Positions 25,571 through 32,719 of a stretch of DNA of 32,719 bases are shown here, one piece after another. Position numbers and translations under genes: made by a program. The notes below the pieces were generated by a model. That model had not been told where the DNA came from. It ran no database searches and saw nothing but the letters and a program-made list of their open reading frames with translations. The stretch lies in assembly GCA_002737625.1 (NCBI GenBank), contig NSIB01000015.1, positions 1-32,719 on the forward strand. The letters are read 5' to 3'. The first letter of the stretch is position 1, and every line of letters starts with the position of its first letter. This stretch comes from Flavobacteriales bacterium (GTDB lineage Bacteria; Bacteroidota; Bacteroidia; NS11-12g; UBA955).

Positions 25571-26433
25571 CGCAAAAGTAATTTGATTGCTGCGATCAAC
25601 AGCACCACAGACAAAATCCCTTTCATTCCGCGATGGCTAAATTTCTTGGAACCGTACCAAGAACCCGCTACACCGCCCAAAATAACCGGGGCAATCAATG
25701 CCCCCACTATCATCGAAACCGACACCCAATAAATTCCCAAAATAGATCCCCCAGTAATTGCATCCTGAGCAACACTCGCCGACTTTTGCGCCGCAGATTC
25801 CCAAAGCGGATGTTGCTGAATAAAGCCGACAAAACCCGACATCGAATTGACAAAAATGAAAGCCGCACCCATCGCCGCCGTCTGTTTTTGTTGCGTCCAT
25901 CCCAAAAGCAAAAGCACCGGTGAAAGTAATATGCCACCGCCAATGCCTAAAAGGCCCGACACATATCCGATGCCACCGCCAATAATGGCGGCCGCCAATA
26001 AATACTCCCTCGAAAATCCCGATGCATCATCACTTAAAACGCGCAACGCATCATCATTTTTCAACGAGATCCGTCCGCGCAAATTGACATTCAAAAGCAC
26101 AACCGAGATCACCAAAAATACGCCCAACCCCAGTTGATATACATCGTCTTTTAATGGCGTAAACCCACCCAAATAAGCCATCGGAATGGACAGGGCCGCA
26201 ATGGGTAAAAAGAGCCGCCACAAAAAATGGCCCTGCCTGTAAAATTGAATAAAGGCAATGCCACTCACCACCAAATTTAAAATCAGCGCAACGGGCTTCA
26301 TGTGTTCTGGCGCCAAATGCCAAATCGACATCAAGGCGAGGTAACCGCTAGCGCCACCATGACCCACTGCGGAATAGAGAAAAGCAATTATAAAAAATAA
26401 CACAATCCATAATCCCGGTAGCCCCATCAACAT
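25567..26433 (-). CDS. TauE/SafE-family anion permease in the Moco operon
   Basis: 288-residue inner-membrane protein with about eight hydrophobic segments arranged as two repeats. Seen: N-repeat motif YSAVGHGGASGYLAL (about 20-34) and C-repeat SGLLGIGGGILLSPVLLLLGW (about 159-179), hallmarks of TauE/SafE (PF01925). The family exports sulfite, sulfoacetate or related anions; individual substrates are mostly unknown. It lies inside the operon, 27 nt after moeA and overlapping moaD by 4 nt, with no modABC in the window. I infer a link to molybdate, sulfur-anion handling or a molybdoenzyme substrate such as sulfite, but nothing in the sequence chooses among them. ATG 26431-33 is used; ATG 26425-27 is possible. 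Confidence 0.9.
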   Translation of the reverse strand: MLMGLPGLWIVLFFIIAFLYSAVGHGGASGYLALMSIWHLAPEHMKPVALILNLVVSGIAFIQFYRQGHFLWRLFLPIAALSIPMAYLGGFTPLKDDVYQLGLGVFLVISVVLLNVNLRGRISLKNDDALRVLSDDASGFSREYLLAAAIIGGGIGYVSGLLGIGGGILLSPVLLLLGWTQQKQTAAMGAAFIFVNSMSGFVGFIQQHPLWESAAQKSASVAQDAITGGSILGIYWVSVSMIVGALIAPVILGGVAGSWYGSKKFSHRGMKGILSVVLLIAAIKLLLR

Positions 26434-26460
26434 GCCTCGAAATTAATAGAGTTCCTATGT

Positions 26461-27693
26461 CTAGCCAAATAAATGGACAACTACTGATGCTCCGGCAGCA
26501 ATTTCGCTACTCTCTTCAGGGATTTCGATGAGGCAATTGGCCAAAGAAAACGAGCTCAAACGATACGATTCTTGGGCGCCTAGCAATCGAACAATCCCAT
26601 CGGAATATATCCCTTTCAAGAAATGTGTGAGGCCGGGATTTTTCTTATATCCATCTAGGAACGATGCGTGTTTCACCGGAAGCGAAAGTGGGCAACCACT
26701 GTACACCTCAATGGCTGTGAGCACATATTGATAGAAGCAGGTTAACACCGATGCTGGGTTTCCCGGCAAACCAAAAACGACCGTCTGCTTCGCTGTAACC
26801 AAATCCGTTTTTGCATCAAGGACACAATCCCTCACCCCAAAAAACAGAGGTTTTCCCGGCTTCTGTTTGATTTTATGAAAAATGGGCTGGGTACCCGCGG
26901 CCTCGGCCGCGGGTACCACAAAGTCGTAGTCGCCAACACTCACCCCACCCGTCAATACAATCATATCACTATCCAACATCGCCAAACGAATTGATTCCGT
27001 TAAACCCGGCAAATCGTCCTTCGCATACACAATTTTGGGTTGTGAAAATCGCAAGTGCAAAAATGCCGCTTGAATTAATTGCGAATTGGATTCATAGACC
27101 TGACCAAAACCCAAAGGCAAACCCGGTTGCTGCAGTTCGTCACCCGTAACTATTAATGTTACCCTTGGCTCCCTAACCACCGCAACTTTCTCCAAGCCCA
27201 AGCTTGCCAAAAAGCCAACACCGGCGGCAGTGAGGACTGTCCCTTTTTTCATCGCCAACGCCCCCTTGGAAATTTCACTTCCCTGCAATCTCACATTCCT
27301 ACCACAAATTAAATCGGGATCTAACACCCCCAAGACGCCATCACGAACTGAAGCCTTTTCCTGCATCAAAACCGTATCAAACCCCTCTGGAACAGGGGCG
27401 CCTGTAAAAATACGTACCGCTTGGTATGGCGCGGGTCTCGGCCCTGCCTCGGCCGCGCCAGCGGCCACCTCCCCCACAATTTCCATCTTCCTATTCTCCT
27501 GATACCCCAGCCACGAAAAAGCATACCCATCCATCGCCGATTGCGCAAACCCCGGCATGTCAATCGGTGAAAAAATATCCTCCGCCAAACACCTTCCCAA
27601 TCCTTCCATCAGTTTCACCTCCACCGCATCCAAACGCAAAACGCTATCCGCAATCAACCCCTTGGCCTCCGCCACCGAAATCATCTTTTTCAT
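26461..27693 (-). CDS. moeA: Molybdopterin molybdenumtransferase MoeA
   Basis: 410 residues from ATG 27691-27693; the track start is a TTG three codons earlier. MoeA inserts molybdate into adenylated molybdopterin. Seen: N-terminal ISVAEAKGLI, CLAEDIFSPIDMPGFAQSAMDGYA (the PxFxxSAMDGYA motif), VRIFTGAPVPEGFDTVLMQE, GDEL, the MPT-binding LTGGVSVGDYDFV, KPGKPLFFG and GLPGNPASVLTCFYQY, then the C-terminal domain. Length is normal (about 400). Two GC-rich inverted repeats lie inside, at 26890-26917 and 27427-27460, sharing a 12-mer in the same reading frame. It is 22 nt after moaA. Confidence 0.96.
   Translation of the reverse strand: MKKMISVAEAKGLIADSVLRLDAVEVKLMEGLGRCLAEDIFSPIDMPGFAQSAMDGYAFSWLGYQENRKMEIVGEVAAGAAEAGPRPAPYQAVRIFTGAPVPEGFDTVLMQEKASVRDGVLGVLDPDLICGRNVRLQGSEISKGALAMKKGTVLTAAGVGFLASLGLEKVAVVREPRVTLIVTGDELQQPGLPLGFGQVYESNSQLIQAAFLHLRFSQPKIVYAKDDLPGLTESIRLAMLDSDMIVLTGGVSVGDYDFVVPAAEAAGTQPIFHKIKQKPGKPLFFGVRDCVLDAKTDLVTAKQTVVFGLPGNPASVLTCFYQYVLTAIEVYSGCPLSLPVKHASFLDGYKKNPGLTHFLKGIYSDGIVRLLGAQESYRLSSFSLANCLIEIPEESSEIAAGASVVVHLFG
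26890..26917. repeat. Perfect 13-bp inverted repeat within moeA
   Basis: Arms GGTACCCGCGGCC and GGCCGCGGGTACC are perfect complements with a 2-nt loop (TC). It encodes VPAAEAAGT directly after the conserved SVGDYDFV motif. The 12-mer GCCTCGGCCGCG (26900-26911) recurs at 27446-27457. Confidence 0.85.
27427..27460. repeat. Second GC-rich inverted repeat within moeA
   Basis: Arms TGGCGCGG (27427-27434) and CCGCGCCA (27453-27460) flank an 18-nt GC-rich loop that holds two CTCGGCC-containing stretches. The right part carries the 12-mer GCCTCGGCCGCG shared with the first moeA repeat, in the same frame (AAEA in both). Confidence 0.65.
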
Positions 27694-27715
27694 AAAATTC
27701 AACGCAAGTTAATCC

Positions 27716-28702
27716 TTATCCGCCAATCGTAATCATACTCCGATTCACAATATCATCTGCCACCACCGACAGTAAATCCGTTCCAAACTGACCGCCCAAA
27801 GCCGCCGCCTTGGCCAATACATTCGCCTCAATCAATGGAACAATCGACTCGCCCCTGCGCAACGCACCCAACAAATCCGTCTCGCCCCGACTAAACAAAC
27901 AGTTCTTCATCTTCCCGTCCGCCGTTAACCGCAACCGATTGCAATCGCCACAAAACGGTGCACTCATAGTGCTGATCACCGCAAACGTCCCCATTCCGCC
28001 TTTCAACCGATACTGCTTCACCGTCTCATGGGGCACCCGCGCTATCTCTTCAATTTCATCACCGCACTCCGCCTTCACAACAGACAAAATTTGCTGCCAT
28101 GTTACCACGCGAGAATTGTCCCAATGATTCCCTTCAAACGGCATAAACTCAATAAATCGCACATGAACCCCGCCCGACACAGACCATCGAACAAAATCCG
28201 AAATCTCGTGATCATTCACCCCCCGCATCACCACCGCATTCACCTTTACCTCAAAACCCTCGGCCAATAACAAATCGATATTCGACCGAACCCGATCAAA
28301 TAAATCGCGCTTGGTCAACAAAATAAACGTATCCGCATTCAGGGTATCCAAACTCACATTCACCTGCTTCATTCCGGCCGACTTCATCGCATCAATAAAC
28401 AAATGAACCCGCGTGGCATTCGTGGTCATCGTTAACTTCACCCCCAACCCACTCAACCGCTCAATAATCTCCCCCGCGTCCTTTCTTACCAAGGGCTCAC
28501 CGCCGGTTAAACGGATTTTATTCACTCCACCCGCCACAAAAACCTTGGCGATTTCCACAATTTCATCCACCTGCATCAACCGATTGGCCGGCGTAAAATC
28601 GTATTCCTCCTCAGGCATACAATACGAACATCGCAAATTGCAATTGTCTGTGAGTGAAATTCGCAAATAATTGTGAATCCGCTGGTGAGTATCAACAAAC
28701 AT
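27716..28702 (-). CDS. moaA: GTP 3',8-cyclase MoaA (radical SAM)
   Basis: 328 residues from ATG 28700-28702; the track begins at a TTG eight codons upstream. MoaA performs the first step of Moco synthesis, rearranging GTP with two 4Fe-4S clusters. Seen: N-terminal radical-SAM motif CNLRCSYC (Cys21, 25, 28), RLTGGEPL, TMTTNAT, VNVSLDTL, RFIEFMPF, the C-terminal cluster cysteines in FCGDCNRLRLTADGKMKNC (about 251, 254, 268) and the terminal Gly-Gly (ITIGG) needed for activity. All key residues are present. It is 25 nt after the lipoprotein gene and is the first Moco gene. Confidence 0.97.
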   Translation of the reverse strand: MFVDTHQRIHNYLRISLTDNCNLRCSYCMPEEEYDFTPANRLMQVDEIVEIAKVFVAGGVNKIRLTGGEPLVRKDAGEIIERLSGLGVKLTMTTNATRVHLFIDAMKSAGMKQVNVSLDTLNADTFILLTKRDLFDRVRSNIDLLLAEGFEVKVNAVVMRGVNDHEISDFVRWSVSGGVHVRFIEFMPFEGNHWDNSRVVTWQQILSVVKAECGDEIEEIARVPHETVKQYRLKGGMGTFAVISTMSAPFCGDCNRLRLTADGKMKNCLFSRGETDLLGALRRGESIVPLIEANVLAKAAALGGQFGTDLLSVVADDIVNRSMITIGG

Positions 28703-28727
28703 GGCCTTCACATTTCCCCGTTCCAAA

Positions 28728-29273
28728 TCAATTGTGCGCGGAAGAACCCGCTTTCGCCGAATCGCCCTGAATGGCCTTTTTCAAGATATAATTCATCTGT
28801 GCCTCCGGCGTTGTTAGCCCCAAACTCAACATATCCAACATCACAATCGCTTGCTTACCCACCTCTTCCTTAGTGAATTCCGCGGCCAAGCGCTGATAAT
28901 ATTTCATCGCCTTATCAATCACACCACCCTGCTCGTAATAATGAGCCGCTACCACCAACATTTCCATCAACGGCTTTCCTTTGGGCTTGAATTGTTCGAT
29001 ATAAAACTCGCTGTACTCCGCCGCCTTGAAACCAAATCCTTGTCGTTCCGCCAACTTCGTACACACATAAACAAAATCACTACTATTTTTATATTCCGGA
29101 TGAGCCTTGGCAAATGTCATCAAAGCCACAACAGCCGAATCAGGCAATTTGTCCCATTGAACCTTTGGCACAATCAAGGCATCGTATCTGGCTACCTTTT
29201 CAAAATCACGATCAAACTTACTGGTACATCCCACCATCAAAAACAAACCCCAAATTAAACCTTGCCATTTCAT
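28728..29273 (-). CDS. TPR-like lipoprotein heading the Moco operon, function unknown
   Basis: 181 residues from ATG 29271-29273; the track ORF adds 44 codons of unrelated sequence overlapping parE. Seen: signal MKWQGLIWGLFLMVGC with lipobox Cys at about residue 16. The rest is helical, with TPR-like repeats (ALMTFAKAHPEYKN, AAHYYEQGGVIDKAMKYYQRLAAEF) and a polar tail. Localisation is probably periplasmic face of the inner or outer membrane. It is 25 nt upstream of moaA and on the same strand, and the promoter before it appears to be the only one for the cluster. Why a TPR lipoprotein would lead the operon is not known; it may be only fortuitously linked. Confidence 0.8.
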   Translation of the reverse strand: MKWQGLIWGLFLMVGCTSKFDRDFEKVARYDALIVPKVQWDKLPDSAVVALMTFAKAHPEYKNSSDFVYVCTKLAERQGFGFKAAEYSEFYIEQFKPKGKPLMEMLVVAAHYYEQGGVIDKAMKYYQRLAAEFTKEEVGKQAIVMLDMLSLGLTTPEAQMNYILKKAIQGDSAKAGSSAHN

Positions 29274-29277
29274 AAGG

Positions 29278-29285
29278 CAAAAATA
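29278..29285 (-). promoter_or_regulatory. Putative -7 box of the Moco operon, 4 nt from the ATG
   Basis: TATTTTTG on the minus strand matches TAnnTTTG and ends 4 nt before ATG 29273. The leader would be too short for a Moco riboswitch, and none was seen. Confidence 0.45.
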
Positions 29286-29332
29286 AGTGAATGTTGTGAA
29301 AAACTCGGGAATAGCCATTGAAATCCATTGAC

Positions 29333-29340
29333 TAATATTG
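29333..29340 (+). promoter_or_regulatory. Weak putative -7 box of parE
   Basis: TAATATTG has one mismatch to TAnnTTTG and ends 5 nt before ATG 29346. Upstream, CCATTGA is repeated at 29315 and 29325 (10-bp period), offering TTG elements, but at non-standard spacing. Confidence 0.3.
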
Positions 29341-29345
29341 TATTT

Positions 29346-31244
29346 ATGAGCGAAGTGGCGAGGTATACCGAAAACGAAATCAAAAGTCTGGATTGGAAAG
29401 AGCATATCAGGCTCCGTCCGGGAATGTACATCGGAAAACTGGGCGATGGTACCGCTGCCGATGACGGCATTTACGTACTTGTCAAAGAAATCGTTGATAA
29501 CTCAATCGATGAGCACGTCATGGGCAATGGAAAAAAAATCGAAATCGTGATCGACGATAAGCGGGTTACGATCCGAGATTGGGGAAGAGGGATTCCCTTG
29601 GGCAAAGTGATTGATTGCGTTTCCAAGATCAACACCGGAGGTAAATACGATTCCAAAGCCTTCCAAAAATCTGTTGGTTTGAATGGTGTAGGTACCAAAG
29701 CCGTAAATGCATTATCCCATTATTTTGTAGTACAGAGTTTCCGAGATGGCCGCAGCAAACGCGCCGAATTTGAAAAAGGTGAATTGATGATCGATGCGCC
29801 ACAATCAGATACCACTGAACCCAATGGCACACTGATAGTGTTTGAACCGGATGCAAGCATTTTTAAAAACTATCACTATATCAGTGAGTTTTTAAGGGAG
29901 CAAATCAAAAACTACACCTACCTAAATTCTGCACTTACCATCAAATTCAATGGTGAAAGCTATGCGTCACGACGTGGATTGTTAGATCTTCTGGATCATA
30001 AAGTCACCGAAGAAGCCGCTCTTTACCCGGTGATTCACGTCAAAAATGAAGACATCGAACTGGCCTTCACCCATACCGATTCCTACGGCGAAGAATATTA
30101 CTCCTTCGTTAACGGTCAATATACAACCCAAGGTGGAACGCACTTAGCGGCCTTTAGGGAAACCTTCGTGAAAACCATTCGGGAATTTTATAAGAAGGAA
30201 TTTGATGCCACAGACATTCGCGCTTCTATCACCGCCGCCATCAGCATTCGAATCATGGAACCCATATTCGAAAGCCAAACAAAAACAAAGCTTGGTAGCG
30301 CAGATATGGGACTCAATGGACCGAGTATTAGAACGGCAATGCTCGATTTCATCAAGAAAAACGTAGACGATTACCTGCATAAAAATCCCACAGTTGCAGA
30401 CGCATTGCTGAAAAAAATTCTGCAAAACGAACGCGAACGAAAAGACATGGCTGGGGTGCAAAAATTGGCCAAGGAACGTGCCAAAAGAGCCAACCTGCAC
30501 AACAAAAAGTTGCGGGATTGTAAAACCCATCTCACAGACGCAAAATCAGATGTTCGATTCGAAACTACCCTGTTTATCACGGAAGGAGACAGCGCGAGCG
30601 GATCCATAACCAAAAGCAGAAACCCCAATCTGCAAGCGGTTTTTAGCTTGCGAGGCAAACCCTTGAACTGCTACGGCCTAAAGAAGAAAATCGTATACGA
30701 GAACGAAGAATTCAACCTCCTGCAACACGCCTTAGACATCGAAGAAGGTTTAGAAAGTTTGCGATTCAACAAGATTGTAATTGCCACCGATGCCGACGTA
30801 GACGGGATGCACATTCGATTGCTCTTAATGACATTCTTCTTGCAATTCTTCCCCGATTTGGTGAGAAACGGTCACTTGTATATCCTTGGAACGCCCCTAT
30901 TTCGTGTACGAAACAAAAAGGAAACCATTTATTGCTATTCCGACGTAGAGCGAAAAAATGCGATTTCAAAACTCGGACACAAGCCAGAAATCACGCGATT
31001 CAAAGGATTGGGTGAAATCTCTCCCGATGAATTTGCTGGTTTTATTGGCCCCGATATTCGCATCGAACCAGTGATCTTGAGCCAGGAATCGAATATCGAA
31101 AAACTCCTGAATTACTACATGGGCAAAAACACCCCGGAGCGTCAAGAATTCATCATAGACAACCTCATCGTGGAAAAAGACGATGAACCCGAAATCCTAA
31201 ATACCGTTTTGGTTGCGGAGGAAAACGAAACTGTTGTAGATTAA
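29346..31244 (+). CDS. parE: DNA topoisomerase IV subunit B
   Basis: 632 residues from ATG 29346 ([15 protein letters not shown]); the track start is a TTG six codons upstream. This is the ATPase/TOPRIM partner of ParC. Seen: GHKL ATPase with [12 protein letters not shown] (24-35), EIVDNSIDE (48-56, catalytic-type Glu and Mg-binding Asn), DWGRGIPLG and [15 protein letters not shown]; transducer domain with [16 protein letters not shown] with [32 protein letters not shown]; and [12 protein letters not shown]. Length fits ParE rather than GyrB. It is divergent from the lipoprotein-Moco operon and followed after 11 nt by a membrane protein gene. Its partner parC is at the opposite end of the window. 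Confidence 0.96.
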   Translation: MSEVARYTENEIKSLDWKEHIRLRPGMYIGKLGDGTAADDGIYVLVKEIVDNSIDEHVMGNGKKIEIVIDDKRVTIRDWGRGIPLGKVIDCVSKINTGGKYDSKAFQKSVGLNGVGTKAVNALSHYFVVQSFRDGRSKRAEFEKGELMIDAPQSDTTEPNGTLIVFEPDASIFKNYHYISEFLREQIKNYTYLNSALTIKFNGESYASRRGLLDLLDHKVTEEAALYPVIHVKNEDIELAFTHTDSYGEEYYSFVNGQYTTQGGTHLAAFRETFVKTIREFYKKEFDATDIRASITAAISIRIMEPIFESQTKTKLGSADMGLNGPSIRTAMLDFIKKNVDDYLHKNPTVADALLKKILQNERERKDMAGVQKLAKERAKRANLHNKKLRDCKTHLTDAKSDVRFETTLFITEGDSASGSITKSRNPNLQAVFSLRGKPLNCYGLKKKIVYENEEFNLLQHALDIEEGLESLRFNKIVIATDADVDGMHIRLLLMTFFLQFFPDLVRNGHLYILGTPLFRVRNKKETIYCYSDVERKNAISKLGHKPEITRFKGLGEISPDEFAGFIGPDIRIEPVILSQESNIEKLLNYYMGKNTPERQEFIIDNLIVEKDDEPEILNTVLVAEENETVVD

Positions 31245-31255
31245 CCCCATAAAGT

Positions 31256-32719
31256 ATGTGGAGACAACGATGGATCGGAGATCAAGGAGAAGGATTCCTC
31301 TGGCCCATCTACCTATTTGTTGTTTTCTACTTAGGGGCCGAAAGATGGCTACACACGGACAGTGCCTATACCCTTTTTAGAATTCTAAATCACCAAAGTC
31401 TTTTTTACGACCGATTCGCTTGCGAGCTATTGGTTTGGCCGGGTCAGCTCCTTTCCCATTTGGGCGCGCCAATCAGATGGGTCATGCAAAGCATCAACCT
31501 CATCCTCCCACTTATGGCTTGGGCGGGGTGGATTTTCTTTCACAAAAGCCCCCTGCGGTGGTTGTATTTTTTGGTGATTTTTAGCGGCGGAAGCGAAGTA
31601 TTTTTTATCGGTTATAGCGAAATCGGTCTCAGCACACTGGCCTTCATCACAACCATACATTGGATGGTAAGCCGGCCAAAAAATCAGTCCCTATTATTGT
31701 TCATGGGTATGGCAACTGTTTGGCTATCTCACCCCGCAGGCTGCCTTTATTTCCCGATCATTTCACTGTTGGGATGGAAAAATCTACCCCTAAAACAGAC
31801 CCTTACCCTGGCGCTATCCCTGGCCGCAGTATTCATCGCCAAACAACTCATCGTCCCAAGCAATCCCTACGATGCGCACCTCTATGGCACGTTAATGAAC
31901 GTCCAGAATTTTACGCAATTTGCCAACCTATTTAGCGTAAACTATCTACTTCATGCCTCCTGGTTTTTTATTCCCGCCGCAACCGCCATCGCCTGTTTTA
32001 TCGTCGGATTGCTAAAACCTTCGCGCATCGCCACTTCCATTTACTTTGCGATTTTTGTGGTCGATACCCTTGCCGCCGTTCTGATTTATTCCCAAGGCGA
32101 TGCCCACATCAACATGGAAAAATTCTTCTACCCTATTGCAGTCATCGGCATGCTGTCGATTGGCATTATTCAATGGACCTCGGAAAAACAAGCCCTCGCA
32201 TCAACGAATCAAATCGACCAACAACCGAGTCATGGAAACGGCATTCAAAACCGAACTCAAACCCGAACTCAGCAACTCATTAGCATCCCCTTGTGGTTTT
32301 TGGCCTTTTCGATGATGCTAGGCATACAGAAACACCTGCCAAACTACGCCGAAAGAAAACGACTCCTATTTGATTTGGTAAAAGTGCAGCCCCATGCAAA
32401 ACTGCTAATTCAACAACCCGCTGAAGAACAAGGGGCAAACACCAACAACAGCGTTGCGAAAATCACAAATGCGCTTTCTCAAAAAGGTTCGCTGTGGGGA
32501 TTGAGTTACGAAACAGCCATCGCCTCAAAATGGATCGCACTGAACGAAACCCGCACCGCAAAAATCATGTCGCCCGAGGAAATCAAAGATTGGCCAAAGA
32601 CCAACAGCCAAATCGCCGATAGCCTTTTCATTGGTGCACCCTTTGAGCAACCCCAACCCATCAATCGATTGAATCACCGGTATTTCAGATTTGCAAAAAA
32701 TCAGTACTTAACAACTGCA
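31256..32719 (+). CDS. Multi-spanning membrane protein, C-terminus off window, family unknown
   Basis: This frame is absent from the ORF track because it has no stop before the window end: from ATG 31256 it stays open for 488 codons. Seen: a cytoplasmic or short N-terminus MWRQRWIGDQGEG followed by about eight to ten hydrophobic segments up to residue about 360 (for example WPIYLFVVFYLGAE, LYFLVIFSGGSEVFFIGYSE, IGLSTLAFITTIHW), then a polar region of about 120 residues to the edge. I do not recognise the family; the layout resembles polytopic GT-C-like or glycan-related membrane proteins of Bacteroidota, but no signature residue is clear. It starts 11 nt after the parE stop and is probably co-transcribed. 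The small plus and minus ORFs listed here are shadows. Confidence 0.8.
   Translation, partial: MWRQRWIGDQGEGFLWPIYLFVVFYLGAERWLHTDSAYTLFRILNHQSLFYDRFACELLVWPGQLLSHLGAPIRWVMQSINLILPLMAWAGWIFFHKSPLRWLYFLVIFSGGSEVFFIGYSEIGLSTLAFITTIHWMVSRPKNQSLLLFMGMATVWLSHPAGCLYFPIISLLGWKNLPLKQTLTLALSLAAVFIAKQLIVPSNPYDAHLYGTLMNVQNFTQFANLFSVNYLLHASWFFIPAATAIACFIVGLLKPSRIATSIYFAIFVVDTLAAVLIYSQGDAHINMEKFFYPIAVIGMLSIGIIQWTSEKQALASTNQIDQQPSHGNGIQNRTQTRTQQLISIPLWFLAFSMMLGIQKHLPNYAERKRLLFDLVKVQPHAKLLIQQPAEEQGANTNNSVAKITNALSQKGSLWGLSYETAIASKWIALNETRTAKIMSPEEIKDWPKTNSQIADSLFIGAPFEQPQPINRLNHRYFRFAKNQYLTTA

Noticed and set aside
29274-29345. Possible Moco riboswitch upstream of the Moco operon
   Set aside because: The intergenic gap is about 70 nt and shared with the divergent parE promoter; there is no room for the aptamer.
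29274-29405. 44-codon N-terminal extension of the TPR lipoprotein
   Set aside because: It overlaps parE; the internal ATG gives a proper lipoprotein signal.
1-32719. CRISPR array, tRNA, rRNA, insertion sequence or prophage
   Set aside because: No regularly spaced repeat array, no cloverleaf or rRNA-like sequence in the gaps, and no transposase, integrase or phage structural gene in any frame.

Overview
The window reads as chromosomal DNA from a member of the Bacteroidota. The evidence is a 1,489-residue secreted protein with a type IX secretion (Por) C-terminal sorting domain, a GSCFA-domain protein, a carboxypeptidase-regulatory-like (CarbDPP) protein, the sigma-54 activator/LptE/TPR/SecG gene order, a fused MoaC-MoaB protein, and repeated TAnnTTTG promoter boxes (the -7 element of this phylum) just upstream of start codons. 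Most genes lack a Shine-Dalgarno sequence. I cannot fix the order or genus. No phage, IS element, CRISPR array, tRNA or rRNA was seen; this is mostly housekeeping and metabolic DNA with one small toxin-antitoxin pair.

Layout. (1) 1-3454, minus: topoisomerase IV subunit A (parC) translationally coupled to an RlmI/RlmK-like methyltransferase that runs off the left edge. (2) 3599-6847, plus: an operon of a sensor-less sigma-54 activator, LptE, a TPR protein and SecG, i.e. envelope biogenesis and secretion. (3) 6890-8254, minus: a flavin-reductase-like protein and a short-chain dehydrogenase-like protein whose catalytic Tyr is missing. (4) 8381-9055, plus: a ribbon-helix-helix antitoxin and MazF toxin with a repeat-bearing promoter. 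(5) 9061-14236, minus: urocanate hydratase and the B12-dependent fused isobutyryl-CoA mutase IcmF, each apparently with its own promoter. (6) 14373-23116: lipoproteins, the large T9SS cargo protein, GSCFA, chromate-type transporter and CarbDPP protein. (7) 23127-29273, minus: a compact molybdenum cofactor operon, lipoprotein-moaA-moeA-tauE-moaD-moeB-moaE-moaCB, with gaps of 27 nt or less and two 4-nt overlaps. (8) 29346-32719, plus: topoisomerase IV subunit B (parE), then a large multi-spanning membrane protein that runs off the right edge and is absent from the supplied ORF track.

How the genes work together. The Moco operon encodes the steps from GTP to molybdenum-loaded molybdopterin (MoaA and MoaC make cPMP; MoaD, MoaE and MoeB thiolate it; the MoaB half adenylates; MoeA inserts Mo). 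The embedded TauE/SafE permease suggests coupled anion transport. ParC and ParE, which form one enzyme, sit at opposite ends of the window about 26 kb apart. IcmF and HutU feed carbon from branched acyl-CoA and histidine into central metabolism.

Most striking unlisted structure: (a) perfect GC-rich inverted repeats with 2-3 nt loops inside coding sequences, two of the elements in moeA sharing an in-frame 12-mer; (b) promoter boxes ending only 4-6 nt before the start codon at several genes, implying leaderless mRNAs; (c) three 9-bp direct repeats at an exact 13-bp period over the toxin-antitoxin promoter.
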